A stretch of DNA of 64,000 nucleotides from Balanoglossus misakiensis (taxonomy: Eukaryota; Hemichordata): contig CM082582.2 of assembly GCA_040954595.2 (NCBI GenBank), forward strand, positions 2,108,001 to 2,172,000, in the 5' to 3' direction. Of the stretch, positions 13,188 to 25,944 are shown piece by piece (within the stretch, counting starts at the first letter, position 1; each line of letters opens with the position of its first letter). The notes beneath the pieces are model-generated. The model was not told the origin of the DNA, made no database searches, and worked only from the letters and a program-made list of their open reading frames with translations. Position numbers and translations under genes: made by a program.

Positions 13188-13769
13188 ATCACGAGAATGC
13201 GTCGCGTTATCGACCAAAATTCGTGTAATAACCCCTTTATCATACATGCCTACCTATAAAACAGTACGATTTGCGAAAATGCGCCGAGAAAAACAATTTC
13301 AAATTTGAACGGGCGCCCTGGGATCACGGCAGTAGCCATGTTGTGACGTATGACGTGTGGGCCGTAGTATCATTTTAAGGGGGTTGGCAGCTTTCACTAC
13401 GATGGGCACATCCGCATTCAAAATAAAATTGTCTACGTTCTCTTTCAAACTATCATGTTAACAATTATTTTGCATTGAGAATTTCGAAGAAGTAAAAATG
13501 ATACATTCAACATGGCAAAACAGCCAACTTTGAAAACATTATTATAGCTTCTAATAACCGAATTTTACAACACTGCTCTCCACTAGCGTCCTATGCCCCG
13601 TACGTCGCTCGCACGCGCAGCGAACTGTCGTGCCGAGCGTTCTCAAAAATAGTTCGAGACGCGGAGTGAAGATATATTGCACTCAGTGTAATACCGTAAA
13701 ATATCTTCGGGACGAGAACAATAGAAAGTGCCAAATACGGACGTTGCATGTATGATAAAACAAAATATC

Positions 13770-14640
13770 CTACAAAATATAAAAGTTTTGAATTACCTAT
13801 AATTTGATTCCATTATAATTCTAAATAAGCCAATCCTATTAACTTAAATTTTAAAGTAATCAGCCTTACACTTTCTGGGAAATATAATTTTTCAAAATTG
13901 GAAAATATGCCCCCAAAATACAAGATATTGCCCACACAAAATATTGACACTTTCATCATTGGTTTTGTAAATTATCATGACAACTCAGGAAGGAACCTTT
14001 AAATCAAATTTGAAAGCAATGGAGTAGAGGGTTCTGAGAATGAATTTTGAACAAAAATGGTTAAAATCACCACAAAAATATACTATTGAATTCTTCAAGT
14101 TGATTTGAACATGCATGCAAATTTCCAAAGCGATCTTACGAGCGGTTTTACAGGAAAAAAATGATCAAAAATGTAAAAATTGCTCCAAAATTATAATTAT
14201 GCAAATTTTGCAGCAATTTAAACAAAACTTTAGTATCTCAGATCACCTATATGAAGCTCCATACTAAATTTCAAAGCGGTGGGCTGATTAATTCCAGAAA
14301 GTAGGTTTTATTACCAAATATGTGGAAAAAGACAAAATATGCATAAAAAATGGAAAATTCACAGTATTAGCTCAAAACATACAGAATCATTATGACCAGT
14401 GGTTGTTGATTTTCTGAGTTTTGACCAAATTTAGGTTTTTCCCTGATAATTTACATATTTTGGGCAATGACAACTTTGTTTGAACAAACTCCCATCTACA
14501 GCCCGGTATGCATCTACACAACAAATATCGAGGTTGTACGCGCAGCGGTTTTCAAGTTTTTGATGTGGACGGACATACACCCATACATCCATACAGATGC
14601 AACCAATCTCATAAGGTCCCAATCAAACAGAACATACTGT
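13770..14640 (+). repeat. Dispersed repeat R1, near full copy
   Basis: The copy begins with words like aaaagttttgaattacctat and ends with caagtttttgatgtggacgg, catacatccatacag, gcaaccaatc and aaggtccc. The same order of phrases is seen at 37.2-39.6 and 62.5-63.4 kb, and on the other strand at 60.3-60.6 kb. The 3' end of the family can fold (ggtccca...tgggacc). No open frame is conserved between copies, so it is non-autonomous; its class is unknown to me. Confidence 0.8.
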
Positions 14641-15608
14641 TCATCACAATTGTCTTCTGATTGGAATCTACGCTGGAAAAAGCAACAACAAATACTGATC
14701 CTCACCTGAAATCAAAGAGACAGACAAAAGCACTTATTTTGTCAGAATATTTATTTTATGTATGCAAAAATCCTAACATGACATTTCTGTCTACTTGTTT
14801 AGCATGATGGGAAAATTGTTAGAATAAAAATATTAAAGATATTTCTTCCTAATAAAAGTGCATATAATATCTAAATACTGTAGCAGTCTTGAAAGTACAA
14901 TGAAATGTTTGTCAAAAGCTCTTCTTAAGGACTGCGTAACATACAGAACTCTCAGTACAAAAAAGCAATATGTGGAAAATACCAACTTAGCATCTTATGC
15001 AATATGAAAGCTATGGAGGAATGGCGTCCCCTTCAGCACTATACATGATTCTACAGCCTCATGGGGTCATTATTCACACACACATAAAATGAATGGCTGA
15101 TTACATGAAATATTTTCGAAAGTTGTCACAGAAGGCTCTTGTTTTTGTTAACATAAAATGATAGGAAATTCAAGAAACGTAGAAAGCCATGACATGTGAA
15201 TATTGATATTAAAAATGTGATTTTAATAATATGGCAACTATGGTCACTTCCATATAACAGACTATATTTCTTAACATGCATGTAATAGTTTGATTCTAAC
15301 ATGCTTGTCACGCTGTTCACCAAACACAAAACACACCAAAGTGGTTTATATGTTTCACAAGACATATGCCTATAACAGGGACATCATCAGTTCATACGTA
15401 TGGCCAGTCTGGCTACAGAGGTGAACTGACAAAGTATATGCATGGGATTCTTTTATATCCTGTTGGTCACGTGACCAGTTTATATATTTTCTGCTATTTC
15501 CCTAGAGGGATTCATAGTCGATTCTATTTTCTTATCACATGACGGATTCTGGTGAATCATGACACAGTGTTAGCATGATGTATGTTATAAATACACATAT
15601 TACATACA
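14641..15608. other. Non-coding stretch
   Basis: No exon, RNA gene or clear element was recognised. Small open frames here are not supported by codon pattern or homology. Confidence 0.4.
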
Positions 15609-16600
15609 CAGTCAGGACGTAAGTGGGGTAATTAAGGCGGTGAGATCAAAGAGATCTATTTGAATGTGAACGTCGCTGAGTGGCAGTTACGGCCAGTTGG
15701 AAAAATTTTCAAACGGAGATTTTCGGTACTACAAGTGATCGTAGTGCATCCATTTTTCTAAGACGTGTATGAAACACCATAGTCAATGATAGGATGATTT
15801 TTCGTGAAGTTTTAACGACGCGTTCCCGAGATAGACAGTTTCGGTATGTTGGTTTAAATAGTGGTCCTTGACTCTCGGCAAAGATTTCTTGTCTTGAAAA
15901 AAATTGGGTAGGTTAGGAAGATATTGAACTAAGTTACCGTGAAATTATAATAGTGTGAGCCGCTCCGTTGTGGAGTAATGACGGTGTAAAAATTGCCTTC
16001 GCCATCGACGAGTACAGCCATGTTTGCCATATGTGTATGCATTGAAGTAGGTCAACGCATGTTAACCCATGACGTAATGGCTTCCTTTTCAACGCGTCGT
16101 TATCTCTCATTAGCATATTACATACGGAGTCTATACACTATTCACGCTGACTGACTTCTCAGGACTGACCTATGGCACTGTAAATTGTGGTCCTTGACTC
16201 TCGGCATGGATATATTCATGTCAAAATTATGAATAGAGGAGTTTAATAATGTTTCTAAAACCTGAGGGGGTTAATTTTTGTGTGGGTATGGCTGATATTT
16301 TTTTTTTGATTTTTTAACTTCAAGGTCACTTTGAATTTCGTGATCACAATTTTGTCAGTGGAAGTAAAGAAATTCTTCTCGCTAAAACTTCATGAAAAAT
16401 CACATGTAGTACACTCATAGTACCAGTAATGTGCCTGGGGTGAAATAATTGTCAGAAATGGGTTGCAAGTTGCTTAACTTTCGTTGTGAAAAAAGTTGAA
16501 AAACTGTATGCAAATGAGCAATTCAAACGTTACTGGCCAGTTTAAGTGTTTGCATTGCATGATCCCCTGCGGTTTAATTACCCCACTTACGTCCTGACTG
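15609..16600. mobile_element. hAT-like MITE, ~990 bp
   Basis: The left end cagtcaggacgtaagtgggg and the right end are exact inverted copies over at least 27 bp, reaching ggtaattaa. The flanking direct word tacatac (left 15601-15607, right 16602-16608) is a plausible 7-8 bp target-site duplication, which together with the CAG start suggests hAT. Inside, the phrase gtggtccttgactctcggca occurs twice (about 15862 and 16188). There is no transposase frame, so the element is non-autonomous. Confidence 0.8.
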
Positions 16601-17700
16601 ATACATACCGGTATTCAAATGAACTAATGGTTCTGTACAAATCCATTGTTTCTGTTGGAAAAGTTGGATGTCTACACAGGGAACTGGGGGTGAAAGGTGA
16701 GAGTGCTAAGAAAAAAGGCTGATGGTGATTTTCCATTATAATCTAACCTGTATACATGTGTGTGCTTAATCTTTCCCAATAATGCTGACACACAACAAGT
16801 TAATTGTTTTACAAAACTCTCCTTGAGAGTCAAATGACGGCACCTGATATAAGCCCAAAGACTTCATTCTTTTCCACACACCACTTTTCTCTTTTCATAG
16901 AGCTCCATTTCAAATTGTGTACACAAACAATGTCATTGTCACTGCCCAAGCCCAAACTTTCAAATTACAATGTGACATTTCAAAACACTGTTAGACTTTC
17001 CAATGAAACATTAACTCTGGATCGGTATCCATTCAAATAAGTGACAGCCCCGGGGTTACATTGTTGTTAATTTTGTTATAATGGTGATATTTAATTGTTT
17101 GGCTTTAACAAAAATTATGACATGGACGTATAAACGTGTTATGTCCACACATATGTCGTGAGTTCAGCTTCAATCTAATTTCATAATAAATTATTCAACA
17201 ACAAAAATAGAAAATGAACATCAAGAGCTAGTGACTTTGTGGCTTTCACAAGATAAATATACATTGCCCCATGCTAGAGTGTGATATTAACACGTCTTAT
17301 ACAATCTACAAATCTCTGTATATAAACAAACACATTCATTATAGCTGCATTAGTTGGGTCACAGATAATCTGGAACCAGATAGGCTGACCTGAGCAATCC
17401 ATGTTTTTGCAAGTGTTGTATTGTCACTGTTATAGTGTGACTTCTTTGGTGTAATGCTCCAATGAACACATGAGTTTCAATTGGATAGATAAATGACCAA
17501 TAACACAAAGTCTGTGATTGGGTAATACAAATGATTGGTATACAACTGGAAGTTCTGACACTCAAAGAGCTGTCTACTGCTCTCTTCCCTGAGGGAGCGA
17601 TAGAGAGTAACTTTAGAGATACATTCTCCAATGATCAGGAGTTAATAAGGTATTAGTCTAGTATATAGCTGTATTTTATCTGCTTTGCTTTCAAAAAACT

Positions 17701-17990
17701 ATGCATGCCACTGGCCCAATAAAGCATAATATCCCTTGCAGGGAATCGTGATGTAATTAGCATCCCTTTGAAGTCAATCACGGACTTTGTTTTTCCAATG
17801 ATTGGTCAAAGGATACATATGTGTGATTAAGGATTGGTACCATTTTAAATTTAAATTAGCCTTGCCTTTACTATCACCTTACACACAATCGCCATTGTTC
17901 AGTTAATGTCAGTGACTTTAAGGGGGATGCTAGTTACATCACAATTCCCAGCAAGAGCTATCAGGCTTTATTGGGCCAGTGGCATGCATG
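17701..17990. mobile_element. MITE with long inverted ends, ~290 bp
   Basis: The left arm atgcatgccactggcccaat... is mirrored by the right arm ending ...attgggccagtggcatgcat. Similarity continues through tccctgcaaggga-like and gatgtaa/ttacatc words, giving arms of about 60 bp. ACT occurs on both sides and could be a 3-bp duplication as made by PIF/Harbinger elements. It is non-coding. Confidence 0.75.
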
Positions 17991-18032
17991 ACTCTTGATG
18001 TTAGTTTTGGAAGTGGAAAAAATATGGCTATA

Positions 18033-18240
18033 TACTGTAAAACATGAAATTTTCGCAACGGGAAATTTTCATAATATCAAATGTGGCAACTGTTATGCAA
18101 CGATTAATTATCGCATTCTCGAATTTCAATTCATCATTATTTCTGAAAAACATGTTTACGCGACTTTTTAGTTTTCGTGTTTTTTTAGCACTTGCATGAT
18201 TCGGGCGAATTTATCTCTCATGAAAATTTCCCATTTTACA
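18033..18240. mobile_element. MITE family C, copy 1
   Basis: It starts with tactgtaaaac and ends with cccattttacat, with the internal phrase ggcaactgttatgc. The same order is found at 45858-46040 and 59833-60040. The palindromic ends begin with tactgtaaaac. It is non-coding; copies are diverged, so the family is old. Confidence 0.7.
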
Positions 18241-18748
18241 TACATCCTAAGTATCTTTTTTTCTCACCAGAAGACAATGCACAGTTGCTTTGTGTATGGC
18301 AGACTTTGTATTACAATAGACACTGACAACTAGTTACATCCGCCCAGCATACAAATATGGTTATATTGAAATAGGGCATTGTGATGGAAACAATGTAAAG
18401 CTAATGCAAGAATTAGTACAGACCGAGTATATTCTGTTACTACACTGGAATAACAATTTCGTGTTATTTGATCTGTTTCGAAATTATTTTTTTTTAAATC
18501 AAGGAACACTGAAGAATGAGTGGAGGTGATAGCTTTGGAATGGATATGTCTGTATACAGTAAATGAGAGTGATAAATATTCCAAATCCCCAACACTCGAC
18601 TGTCTGGAATATTTGAAAATTCCCGCATACCTTGAGAAATTTTTGACATTTCTTTGGGCATCTGTGTTTCATTTAGTATATAGAAGTTACAATGGTAATA
18701 AAGGCATGAACAGTCTCCTGTTCATTATAGTCAGTTTCCTGTATAAAT

Positions 18749-19021
18749 TTATTGATTCAGAATATCAAAAAATCTCCGGTCATCAGCCAGCAGAGTACTA
18801 CTTGATTTTTGCTGTGTTTGTTGCAAGCTGGGTGCCAAGCCCATCTGAGGTACCTTTGGTCGCGGCCTTGGCTGTTGTCCTAGTTACAGCTGTTGTTGTT
18901 GTTGTTGTTGTTGTGATAACTGCTGCTGTTGTTGTTGTTGTTGCCATGTTTGTTTTGTTGCTGCTGTTTGTTGTTTTGGTGGTGGAATGGTTGCTTGTGT
19001 TCTGCTGGCTTGTTGTTGCTG
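18749..19021 (-). CDS. MED25 last exon (Gln-rich C terminus) with internal in-frame TAA
   Basis: Minus strand. The acceptor ...ttcaactgcag lies just above 19021. Phase 0 joins directly to the previous exon (21617-21863, also phase 0). The frame gives a short Gln stretch, a linker with IPPPKQQ, then two polyQ blocks ending QQQL. TAA follows at 18884-18886, immediately followed by CTAG. The same frame then stays open for 44 more codons of coding-like composition (LGQQPRPRPK, then LLADDRRFFDILNQ) up to TAA at 18749-18751. Vertebrate MED25 also has a Gln-rich C terminus ending in a short acidic/hydrophobic tail, so the extension looks genuine. The TAA is either a nonsense change of CAA, a base error, or a readthrough site. 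The polyV and polyT frames over this exon are shadows of the CAA repeat. Confidence 0.75.
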
Positions 19022-19810
19022 CTGCAGTTGAATACAAACAAAACAGTTTTCTTTTAAAGTCACTTCACAGAAAATGGCAATGTATCAGGCGATATCTCTT
19101 TTTAATTTTCTTCACATTTGTCAATCAGACTGAAATTTAGGGCGGCATATAGTAACTGTACAATGGGAAATTGATTTAAGCTGTGTCTAAAATTTGATGG
19201 TTAGTTTCAGGACCCCCGTTGACCTAATTAATTATGTACACTCCTAATTCTAGGCTAACCAATAGATCTAGAAGTTTCGATTTTGTAGGACATAGATCAG
19301 TTTAGGATCAAAACTTTTTGACAAAATTGTGGGTATCCACAGCAGATAATCCTTGGCATTCTGTAGGAACCCTGGGAATTGCTTGGGCCTAGTGAACACT
19401 GCTTGCAGCTTTAATTCACTATGTAATCAGATGCTGACATTTTGAAAAGAATATGATTTGAATTCTAAGCAGAGTTTTGTTAAAGGGTATTGATCGTCTA
19501 ACGCACACTTGCCAAAGCAGAGACTCTAGTTATAATTTTTTTATCTATGCCACAAGTGCTGTCTTAACAACAGACAAGGTGGCGGCAACCATAGTCTGTG
19601 TCATAGATTAGGAAAAGACAGCAAATTGAGTGAAAAGAAGAGTCAAAACTAAATTCTTCTTATATGGCGTGCAAGAAATATAGAAGGAAGCGAAGGCAGT
19701 CCACTATATGAATGCACGCACATAAAATTTGCAGATATTTGGATTGGACGTTATTTTGTACACACAAAATTAACGCAAGAAAACAAGAAAAGTAAACTCA
19801 TGAATATTAA
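19022..19810. other. MED25 intron sequence, part 1
   Basis: Between the last two MED25 exons and left of the piggyBac relic. No exon or repeat with clear ends was seen. Confidence 0.4.
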
Positions 19811-20088
19811 CACTTTCGCTGCGGGAGGGCATTTTCTGCGCCGGCAGTCAGAATGCGGGAGGCGCATAAATGCGCCAAGATCGCGTCCGTTACTTGGTCT
19901 GTTCTATTTTATGTTCGTTGCTTATTTACTCATTTTGTATGACTATATATAGGACAGGGGTCAACCCTAATTGAGCATGCGCATATGTATTGTAAACAAT
20001 CAAGTCGATTTTGTCATCAAAGGGTTTCCTTATACAGCTGATTTTAGGTCGTCCCGATCATATTTTTTCATTCACTTGGTATTTAAAA

Positions 20089-20700
20089 ATGGCGACATGG
20101 GCAAAGTTTGATGCCGACGAAGTTCTTGAACAAGTCTTTCAGGATAGTGACAGCGATCATAGCGATAGCGGAAGCCAAATTACGGACAACAACATCATAG
20201 AACCAGAAATAGAAGCCAGACACGGAGACAACAGAGTAGAGACAGAGAGAGAGGGAGGGTTTTTGTCATGTTCTCGGACGTCGTAACGTTGATGGTGACA
20301 CGCGGTGGGTTTTGTATGACGTAAATGACAATTACACACCGGACTTGTTGTCTGTATACGATCGTCGCTAAGGTTTATTAGTTGACACTGATGACTTTGC
20401 ACCGGTTGACTTTTTTCAGCTGTTCTTTCCTGGTGATGTGTTTGAGTTGATGTCATTGTCAGAGCAAACTGATATGTACACCGCACAATTTTTTGACAAC
20501 CCTGCAATTGATGAGTTGCCCTTCCGGTCAAGATTTCGCTAGATGCCTACTTCACTGAATTAAATGAAGGCGTAGGTTTCTTTGCAAATCTTGATGGGAC
20601 TTTGCCAGAAGTCTATGTTGTCAGAGTATTATATCCATTTGAAATGAATTGCCAAAACAGTACTATGCTAATGAATTTTTTTTAAATGTGTGTATATTCA
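20089..20700 (+). pseudogene. piggyBac transposase N-terminal relic
   Basis: A start at 20089 gives MATWAKFDADEVLEQVFQDS, an acidic N terminus typical of piggyBac transposases. After a frameshift near 20280 the text resumes as VDFFQLFFPGDVFELM, EQTDMYTAQFF, and MPTSLN.MKA, matching the DDE_Tnp_1_7 start region (family pattern: F-F-D-L, QTN-YA-QF, W-PT--EMK-F). In-frame stops interrupt the EMK region three times (TAG, TAA, TAG around 20540-20575). The downstream catalytic Asp region is absent. It is a dead gene. Confidence 0.85.
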
Positions 20701-21097
20701 TATTTACCAACCTTGATTTCTTCAACTTGCAATTCATTAAAACGTAGAGTATTTAATAAATTACTTAATTAATTTATTTTATTATTATTATTTATTTACA
20801 AGTTCAATCATTCACCTTTTCACTAATAATCTATATTTCTTTCTCAGATTTTAAACATGTATACATGTAAATGGTGGGCATGATTTGATAATTGTTTTTA
20901 TGGTCCATTAATAAATTTGATCAAATTTCTTGCTCAAAAGTCACTTGTTATTCCCTTTTATACAGGGGGAAGTTGTTTTTGACTATGTTTGTCTGTCAGC
21001 TGTGATACAATGAATTAAATACAGTATTTCAGTCACTTATATTACAATATCTGTTGTTTTTACCATATTTCGACAGAAATCCATTATGGCTGCCAGT

Positions 21098-21126
21098 GTC
21101 ACATGACCAATTAATGGTCATGTGAC
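21098..21126. repeat. Perfect 11-bp hairpin
   Basis: gtcacatgacc and ggtcatgtgac are exact reverse complements separated by aattaat. Each arm holds a CACATG/CATGTG E-box-like word. It lies inside the piggyBac relic; it is too short and isolated for me to assign a role. Confidence 0.7.
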
Positions 21127-21616
21127 CATTTTTCAGTTTTATTATGTTGGTTGTCTTATAAAATATACTTGCTGGAAATATCGTTGCATATACTTTCATA
21201 TTACAAGAGATATAGAGGGTAAAGTAAAACATTGTTTATTAGTTAAATTTACCATAGGAAACTACGCACAGGAATACATTAGCATATATTAACTACGCAG
21301 TGAAAGTGTTAATAGATGTGGTGTGTATGGCCGATTTGAGGCAAATCGGTCATACCCACCACGTCTAAATCTGTGTGGGGAAAAGTTGTCATGTTGGGCA
21401 AATAGTGCATTGAATTTATTCTGTGTGACTTTCAGGTCTTCAATACATTAAAATAATTTTGGGAATGGCACAGACCAATGTTATTTGTACCATCAAGAAA
21501 GCTCCTTTTTGAGAAAACTGATTTTATTTTTCCCCACATAACAATTCCCAGAAGTGCCACTGGTACCAGTCTTGGTTTTCAAAATATTCACTGTACACAT
21601 TATTATGACAACTTAC

Positions 21617-21863
21617 TTGTAAGAGGTGACTTAGTTGTTGATTTGTTAATTGTATATTGGATGGCTGTGCTTGCACTGCTTGTTGTTGTTGTTGTTGTTG
21701 GGCTCTCTGTTGTTGTAACCTTTGTAATTGCTGTTGTTGTTGATGTTGTTGTCTTAGTGCTATGAGTGGACTTTGTCTGGCATGTTGATCTTGCTGTTGT
21801 TTCAATTCAAGTTCTTTTTTTCTGTGCCATCTCTAGATTCTTCTGCAGTGCTTGAATATTCCT
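21617..21863 (-). CDS. MED25 Gln-rich exon (penultimate), one base too long
   Basis: Minus strand. Acceptor ...gatctttcag above 21863, donor gtaagt below 21617. It begins RNIQALQKNLEMAQKK, a helical segment, and continues ELELKQQQDQ, several Gln runs and LTNQQLSHLLQ, in phase 0 into the last exon. Exon length is 247 nt, one more than a multiple of three. The two halves are in different frames that meet at a run of seven T on the plus strand (21815-21821). With six bases the frame is continuous. I read this as a homopolymer indel in the assembly or allele. LSHLL resembles an LxxLL-type helix, which MED25 proteins use near the C terminus for nuclear-receptor contact; that is inference. Confidence 0.8.
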
Positions 21864-22479
21864 CTGAAAGATCAAGCAAAGAAAAGTGTAAACAGTCAAA
21901 CATTGTCATGTGTGTCAATCTACCTACAGGTAACTGACTACAGGAGCTTCAGCCAATCCAAGCTTTTCACTTGAAATCAATTTAAAACTCAGTAACTCCA
22001 ACTTCGGGTTATTTTCTCAATACTTTTGTTTTGGTGGTCACCTTTCATTGAACAATGAATGGGCAAGTGCTCGCTCACTTCTTCAGTGAATTTCACCGTT
22101 TGTTTATCCTATCATAAACACTTGGGCACCGCAGTCCTTTGGACAAAATTATTCATGTGTGGTGATTTAAAATCAATGCTGCAAGAAGCAGAATTAATCA
22201 CAGGATTAACGGCTTCTGATTGAAAAATACTAAATGCTTAATATGCCATATGCCGCATACAGAGTGATCACATTAGTCAATTGGACCGCTGTTCAAAATG
22301 GCTAAAATGATGGCAACGTTTTAATATTATATTTATTTTACAAAACCTTGCATCTGAGCTTTACTTTAAAGTACTTCCATTTACTAGTAGTACAAGTACA
22401 CATCAGTTAACATTGACAGCTAGGCATGACATCATACAGTCCCAACAGAATAGAACAACTATTTGTACATTTCTGAATA
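21864..22479. other. MED25 intron sequence, part 2
   Basis: No exon or bounded repeat recognised. Any missing ACID-domain exon would have to lie between here and 35.6 kb, but I could not find one. Confidence 0.4.
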
Positions 22480-25230
22480 CGGCAAGTAGTACGTCAACCC
22501 TACGGGAACTATTGTTAGTTGTAGCAGAGTTTGCTGCAACAATTGTCTAAGGCCCATTTCCTTTTGTTATATTTCCGTAAAAACTACCGCAACTCCTTTA
22601 CGGCAAGCCATTAACAAAGGAAGCTTAACACCTCTACCCGTAAATACTGCTGCAACACCTGTCAATTAGCCCCCACAGAGTGATGCCTTTTGTTCAAGGT
22701 GTTGATTATTTTGCTACAACTAGAGTGATTGACAGGTCTAGAACTAGAGTGCAACATTTTTGCAACAGGTCACTGCAACATTGTATCACAAAGTTTACAA
22801 AAGAAGCTCTGTCTAAAAATAAAATGGCAAAGGGCTGACATCAAATACCAATGAAGTCAGTTTTGGAATGATGTTATGTTCATGGACTAAGTCTGAACTC
22901 TCTTGGTAACAGAACAGTCTGTGGACATGAACAGAGGTCAACACATCCCTACCCCAGTGTTGTAGAATGCACATGTTTTGCTGGGGTTTCTTTTCTTTCA
23001 AGGAGCTGGACCAATTAATATTTGAGAGATACAGCATGACCAATGGAAAATCAAACACAATGACGCATTTCACAATTGGGTTTAGCTTAAAAGACATTGG
23101 CTTTCATTTTTTTTGACCTGCTGCCCCCCCCCCCCCTTACATGAAGACCCTGATAATAAATAGTAGGCTTGTTTACAAAATAATGTTGGCCTGCAGTACC
23201 ACGATCCGCTGCAGTTTGATCTTTAGAACATACAAGTTTTGAGAGTCTTGACTATAATTTTGAAGGGTTTCATAAGTAGTAATGGTCTGTATTATTTCAA
23301 TATTCTATTATTACGGCAATGGATATACACACATTTTCCGACGGGCAGTGCTTGAACATGATGGGAAGTGACTGGCAGCAATTAGTTGGCCGGTTTGGGA
23401 TGAATGACCTACATGTTTACTCATTATATATTCACGCAATTTGTTTAGTCTAAGCAAGCCCCTGCACTTGGCAGAATTTGGATACAATTTGCCTGTCAAT
23501 CATTGTCTGGCTACCTCTTGCCCCCAAAGTCCGCGCCTGATAAAATACATTCAATGAGCGACCTTTATATCCAGACAGAGAGGGGGTGGCCGCAGTGAAT
23601 GAATTGATGGTAAGTTTCAAATTCACATGTAAAATTTTAACATTTTCTGTTCAAATCCAGCCAGTTCAATGTATTGTTTAATCAACATTCCTGAAATAAA
23701 AAAGTTGACAACAAAGTGATTACTACGAGCGGGCATGCATGACAGTATTGATCGCTGAACTTTCAACAAAATACACTGGTATAGTCGTTTAGTCCAAATG
23801 CGTCTTTGTCAAGCTCTCGGGTGCGTGAATATTCATGAGAAACTTATTACTGCGAACGTACATTCACAACGTGAAACTAGTCCTATTATTTCAGAGCACT
23901 TGCCAAATGGTCAAATCATGGTGGTAAAAGATGAGTGGCCGGCAAGACCAGGCCTAGACGTCCTCCACCTGTGTCAAACGGCTTTTGATGTGAATAATAC
24001 TTTGTATAAATTACGAGGTCAACATGTGTGGTACTGCCGGTAGTATCGATCGATCGACCTGGTAAAAAGATGAGCGGCTAGACGTCCTGCTGCCGTGTCT
24101 AACGGCTTTTGACGTGAATAATAATTTGAATAAATTACGAGGTCAACATGTGGCCGATTTCATCATGTAAATAAAAAGCACATGGGTCCAAAAGTTTCAG
24201 GCACTCTGATATGCATAGTGGTGTCAGAGGTGTTTCCCACACCAAAACTTAGAAGACAGTCATTTCAATTACGGTCTCCTGCCAAACTCAACACATGCGC
24301 ACAAAATGGAACTGCAACTTTATTCACAAATCTGCAGAATTCTAGTGCAAAAAACAGACAAACTCAAAATACAAATCGCACCATGGTTCACTCTGAATTA
24401 TTTGGACTTTCACTGGGCCATGTCTCTGCTTGATAGCGTCAGGTTTGCAACACATTGTTGCCAAATTTACACATATTGACAAGGTAATCAAAACAACAGG
24501 TGTTTTATTACTCGGGGTATCACTAATGCCAGGGAGGTCCGTCTGCGTCTATTTGGTCACCAGCATGGCACACGTCCTGTAATTATAATTGCTGTTTTGA
24601 GTGCGTCTTTACCTAATTTGAATATCCTGATCAGGTTGTTGGCAGTGCCCTAGTTGTCTCAAAATGTACATTGATACAAACAATTGCAACATATTAGTCA
24701 ATACCCTGCCAACTTATGCCAAGTGTACATGTTGTTATGGAAGTTTATTTTTAGAACCGCTTGCGTTCTGCATAGGTCACAACACAAAACTTTGAAGCCC
24801 GTCAGCTAGCCCTGCATAGCGTATGTAAAGCTACTGAGACAGGGGAAATATTAGTAAGATTGACAACTGACTTGCTCGCTATCAAGATTTAGAAGGAATT
24901 TATTTGCTTAGTGAGGCCAGGACATTAATTGCCCCCAACCAAGCAAAATCCACGTGGGTGGAGCTCATTATCACACATAGACATTGCTACAACTATTGTT
25001 CACATCAGGGTGATAATCACCTCCCCATTAGCCCTTCTTGCCATAACACCTGCCCCAAATTGCTGTAATGGAGCACACATTCTTTTGTTTCAAACTACGG
25101 GAACCTTTGTAGTCGTAAACTAAGACAAAAAACATCAATTAACCAACAAAAGAGGTGTTGCCGTAACATCTCTGCTACAACACTGCTACAACTAGTGCGG
25201 GAACTTTCCCGTACAGTTTAGTTGTTGTAA
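22480..25230. mobile_element. Degenerate element with related inverted ends (tentative)
   Basis: The left side (about 22480-22800) and right side (about 24930-25230, inverted) share words such as tacgggaact, agttgtagcag and gcaacacct, repeated several times and rich in tgctacaac/gttgtagca. This suggests a DNA element with repeat-rich ends. Inside, a segment of about 100 bp is duplicated (about 23926-24030 and 24063-24152, sharing aaattacgaggtcaacatgt). A C-run lies at about 23123-23137. No transposase frame was identified. Confidence 0.35.
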
Positions 25231-25659
25231 GCTGTTCGGACTGTAGATGTAGGACTTCCAAATGGACATTCTGAACAGTGGGGGCGCTCTATCACGGTGG
25301 GATTTAATGAACATGTGTATTTAATTTCATCACTCAGATTTGTCCATGGAAACTGTGTATTTTAACATACGCTTATAGTTAATGCATTTGCTGTATCTAG
25401 TCATATTACAGTAATACACCAGACATATTCTTAACTCAACTCAATGTGTGTAAGTTCAATTTCTGACCACACTCAGATTACCCAAGTACATGTGACCAAC
25501 TCTACTGCAAGTATAAAGACTTGAACTCCGGAAAACTAGTCACCTACAATACTTGAAATGGAGCCACATCCAAAACTTGACTTTGAGATCTTTTATGAAA
25601 TCAGTTTTCCTTTTAGAATTAGAACTCCCATGCAATTTTTGTGACAGAAGAAATAAAGA

Positions 25660-25754
25660 GATTCCCAGAAAAAAAACAGTTTCCTCTTTAAAGATCCAGC
25701 CTTACCATAGAAAATAAAGGGTTTAGACTGAACCATGGTGGTGAAAGGGTTAAG
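25660..25754. mobile_element. Short TTAA-type MITE, partial copy
   Basis: The words accatagaaaataaagggtt, actgaaccatggtggtgaaa and ggg followed by ttaa match the complete 85-bp element at 61576-61660 and a third copy near 59300-59390. The left end is eroded. Confidence 0.5.
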
Positions 25755-25774
25755 CCAGAGCATGTATCAAAATA

Positions 25775-25944
25775 CAGTAAAACCTGTCTCAACCGAACCC
25801 TGTCTAATCTGGAAACATGTCTATTTCAAAGACATTGTTCAAACCTTTTGACATAGAACCACATGTTGAAAGAACCTCTTTAAATTGGACACCTGCAATC
25901 TGAACAATTTCTTCAGTCCCTTTGGTGTTAGACGGGTTTGACTG
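25775..25944. mobile_element. TA-flanked MITE, cagtmaaacc ends
   Basis: TA at 25773-25774 and 25945-25946 flank ends cagtaaaacctgtct and agacgggtttgactg, the layout of Tc1/mariner-derived MITEs. The right half of a second copy lies at about 35255-35343. Non-coding. Confidence 0.75.

Larger units (their letters stand above)
19811..21308 (+). mobile_element. piggyBac-type element, internally deleted, TTAA-flanked
   Basis: TTAA at 19807-19810 and 21309-21312 flank inverted ends cactttcgctgcg / cgcagtgaaagtg, the layout of piggyBac elements. The element is about 1.5 kb, too short for a full transposase, and contains only the broken N-terminal part of one (see 20089-20700). It sits in the MED25 intron between the two Gln-rich exons. 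Confidence 0.9.

Noticed and set aside
18798-19037. Thr-rich minus-strand frame
   Set aside because: Wrong frame over the same repeat; the Gln frame joins the previous exon in phase 0.
18520-19140. 206-codon plus-strand frame with long Val/Ala runs
   Set aside because: It is the antisense shadow of the CAA/CAG repeat in the MED25 last exon; the Val runs are gtt complements of Gln codons.
21478-21765. 95-codon plus-strand frame ending in poly-Val
   Set aside because: Antisense shadow of the Gln-rich MED25 exon 21617-21863.
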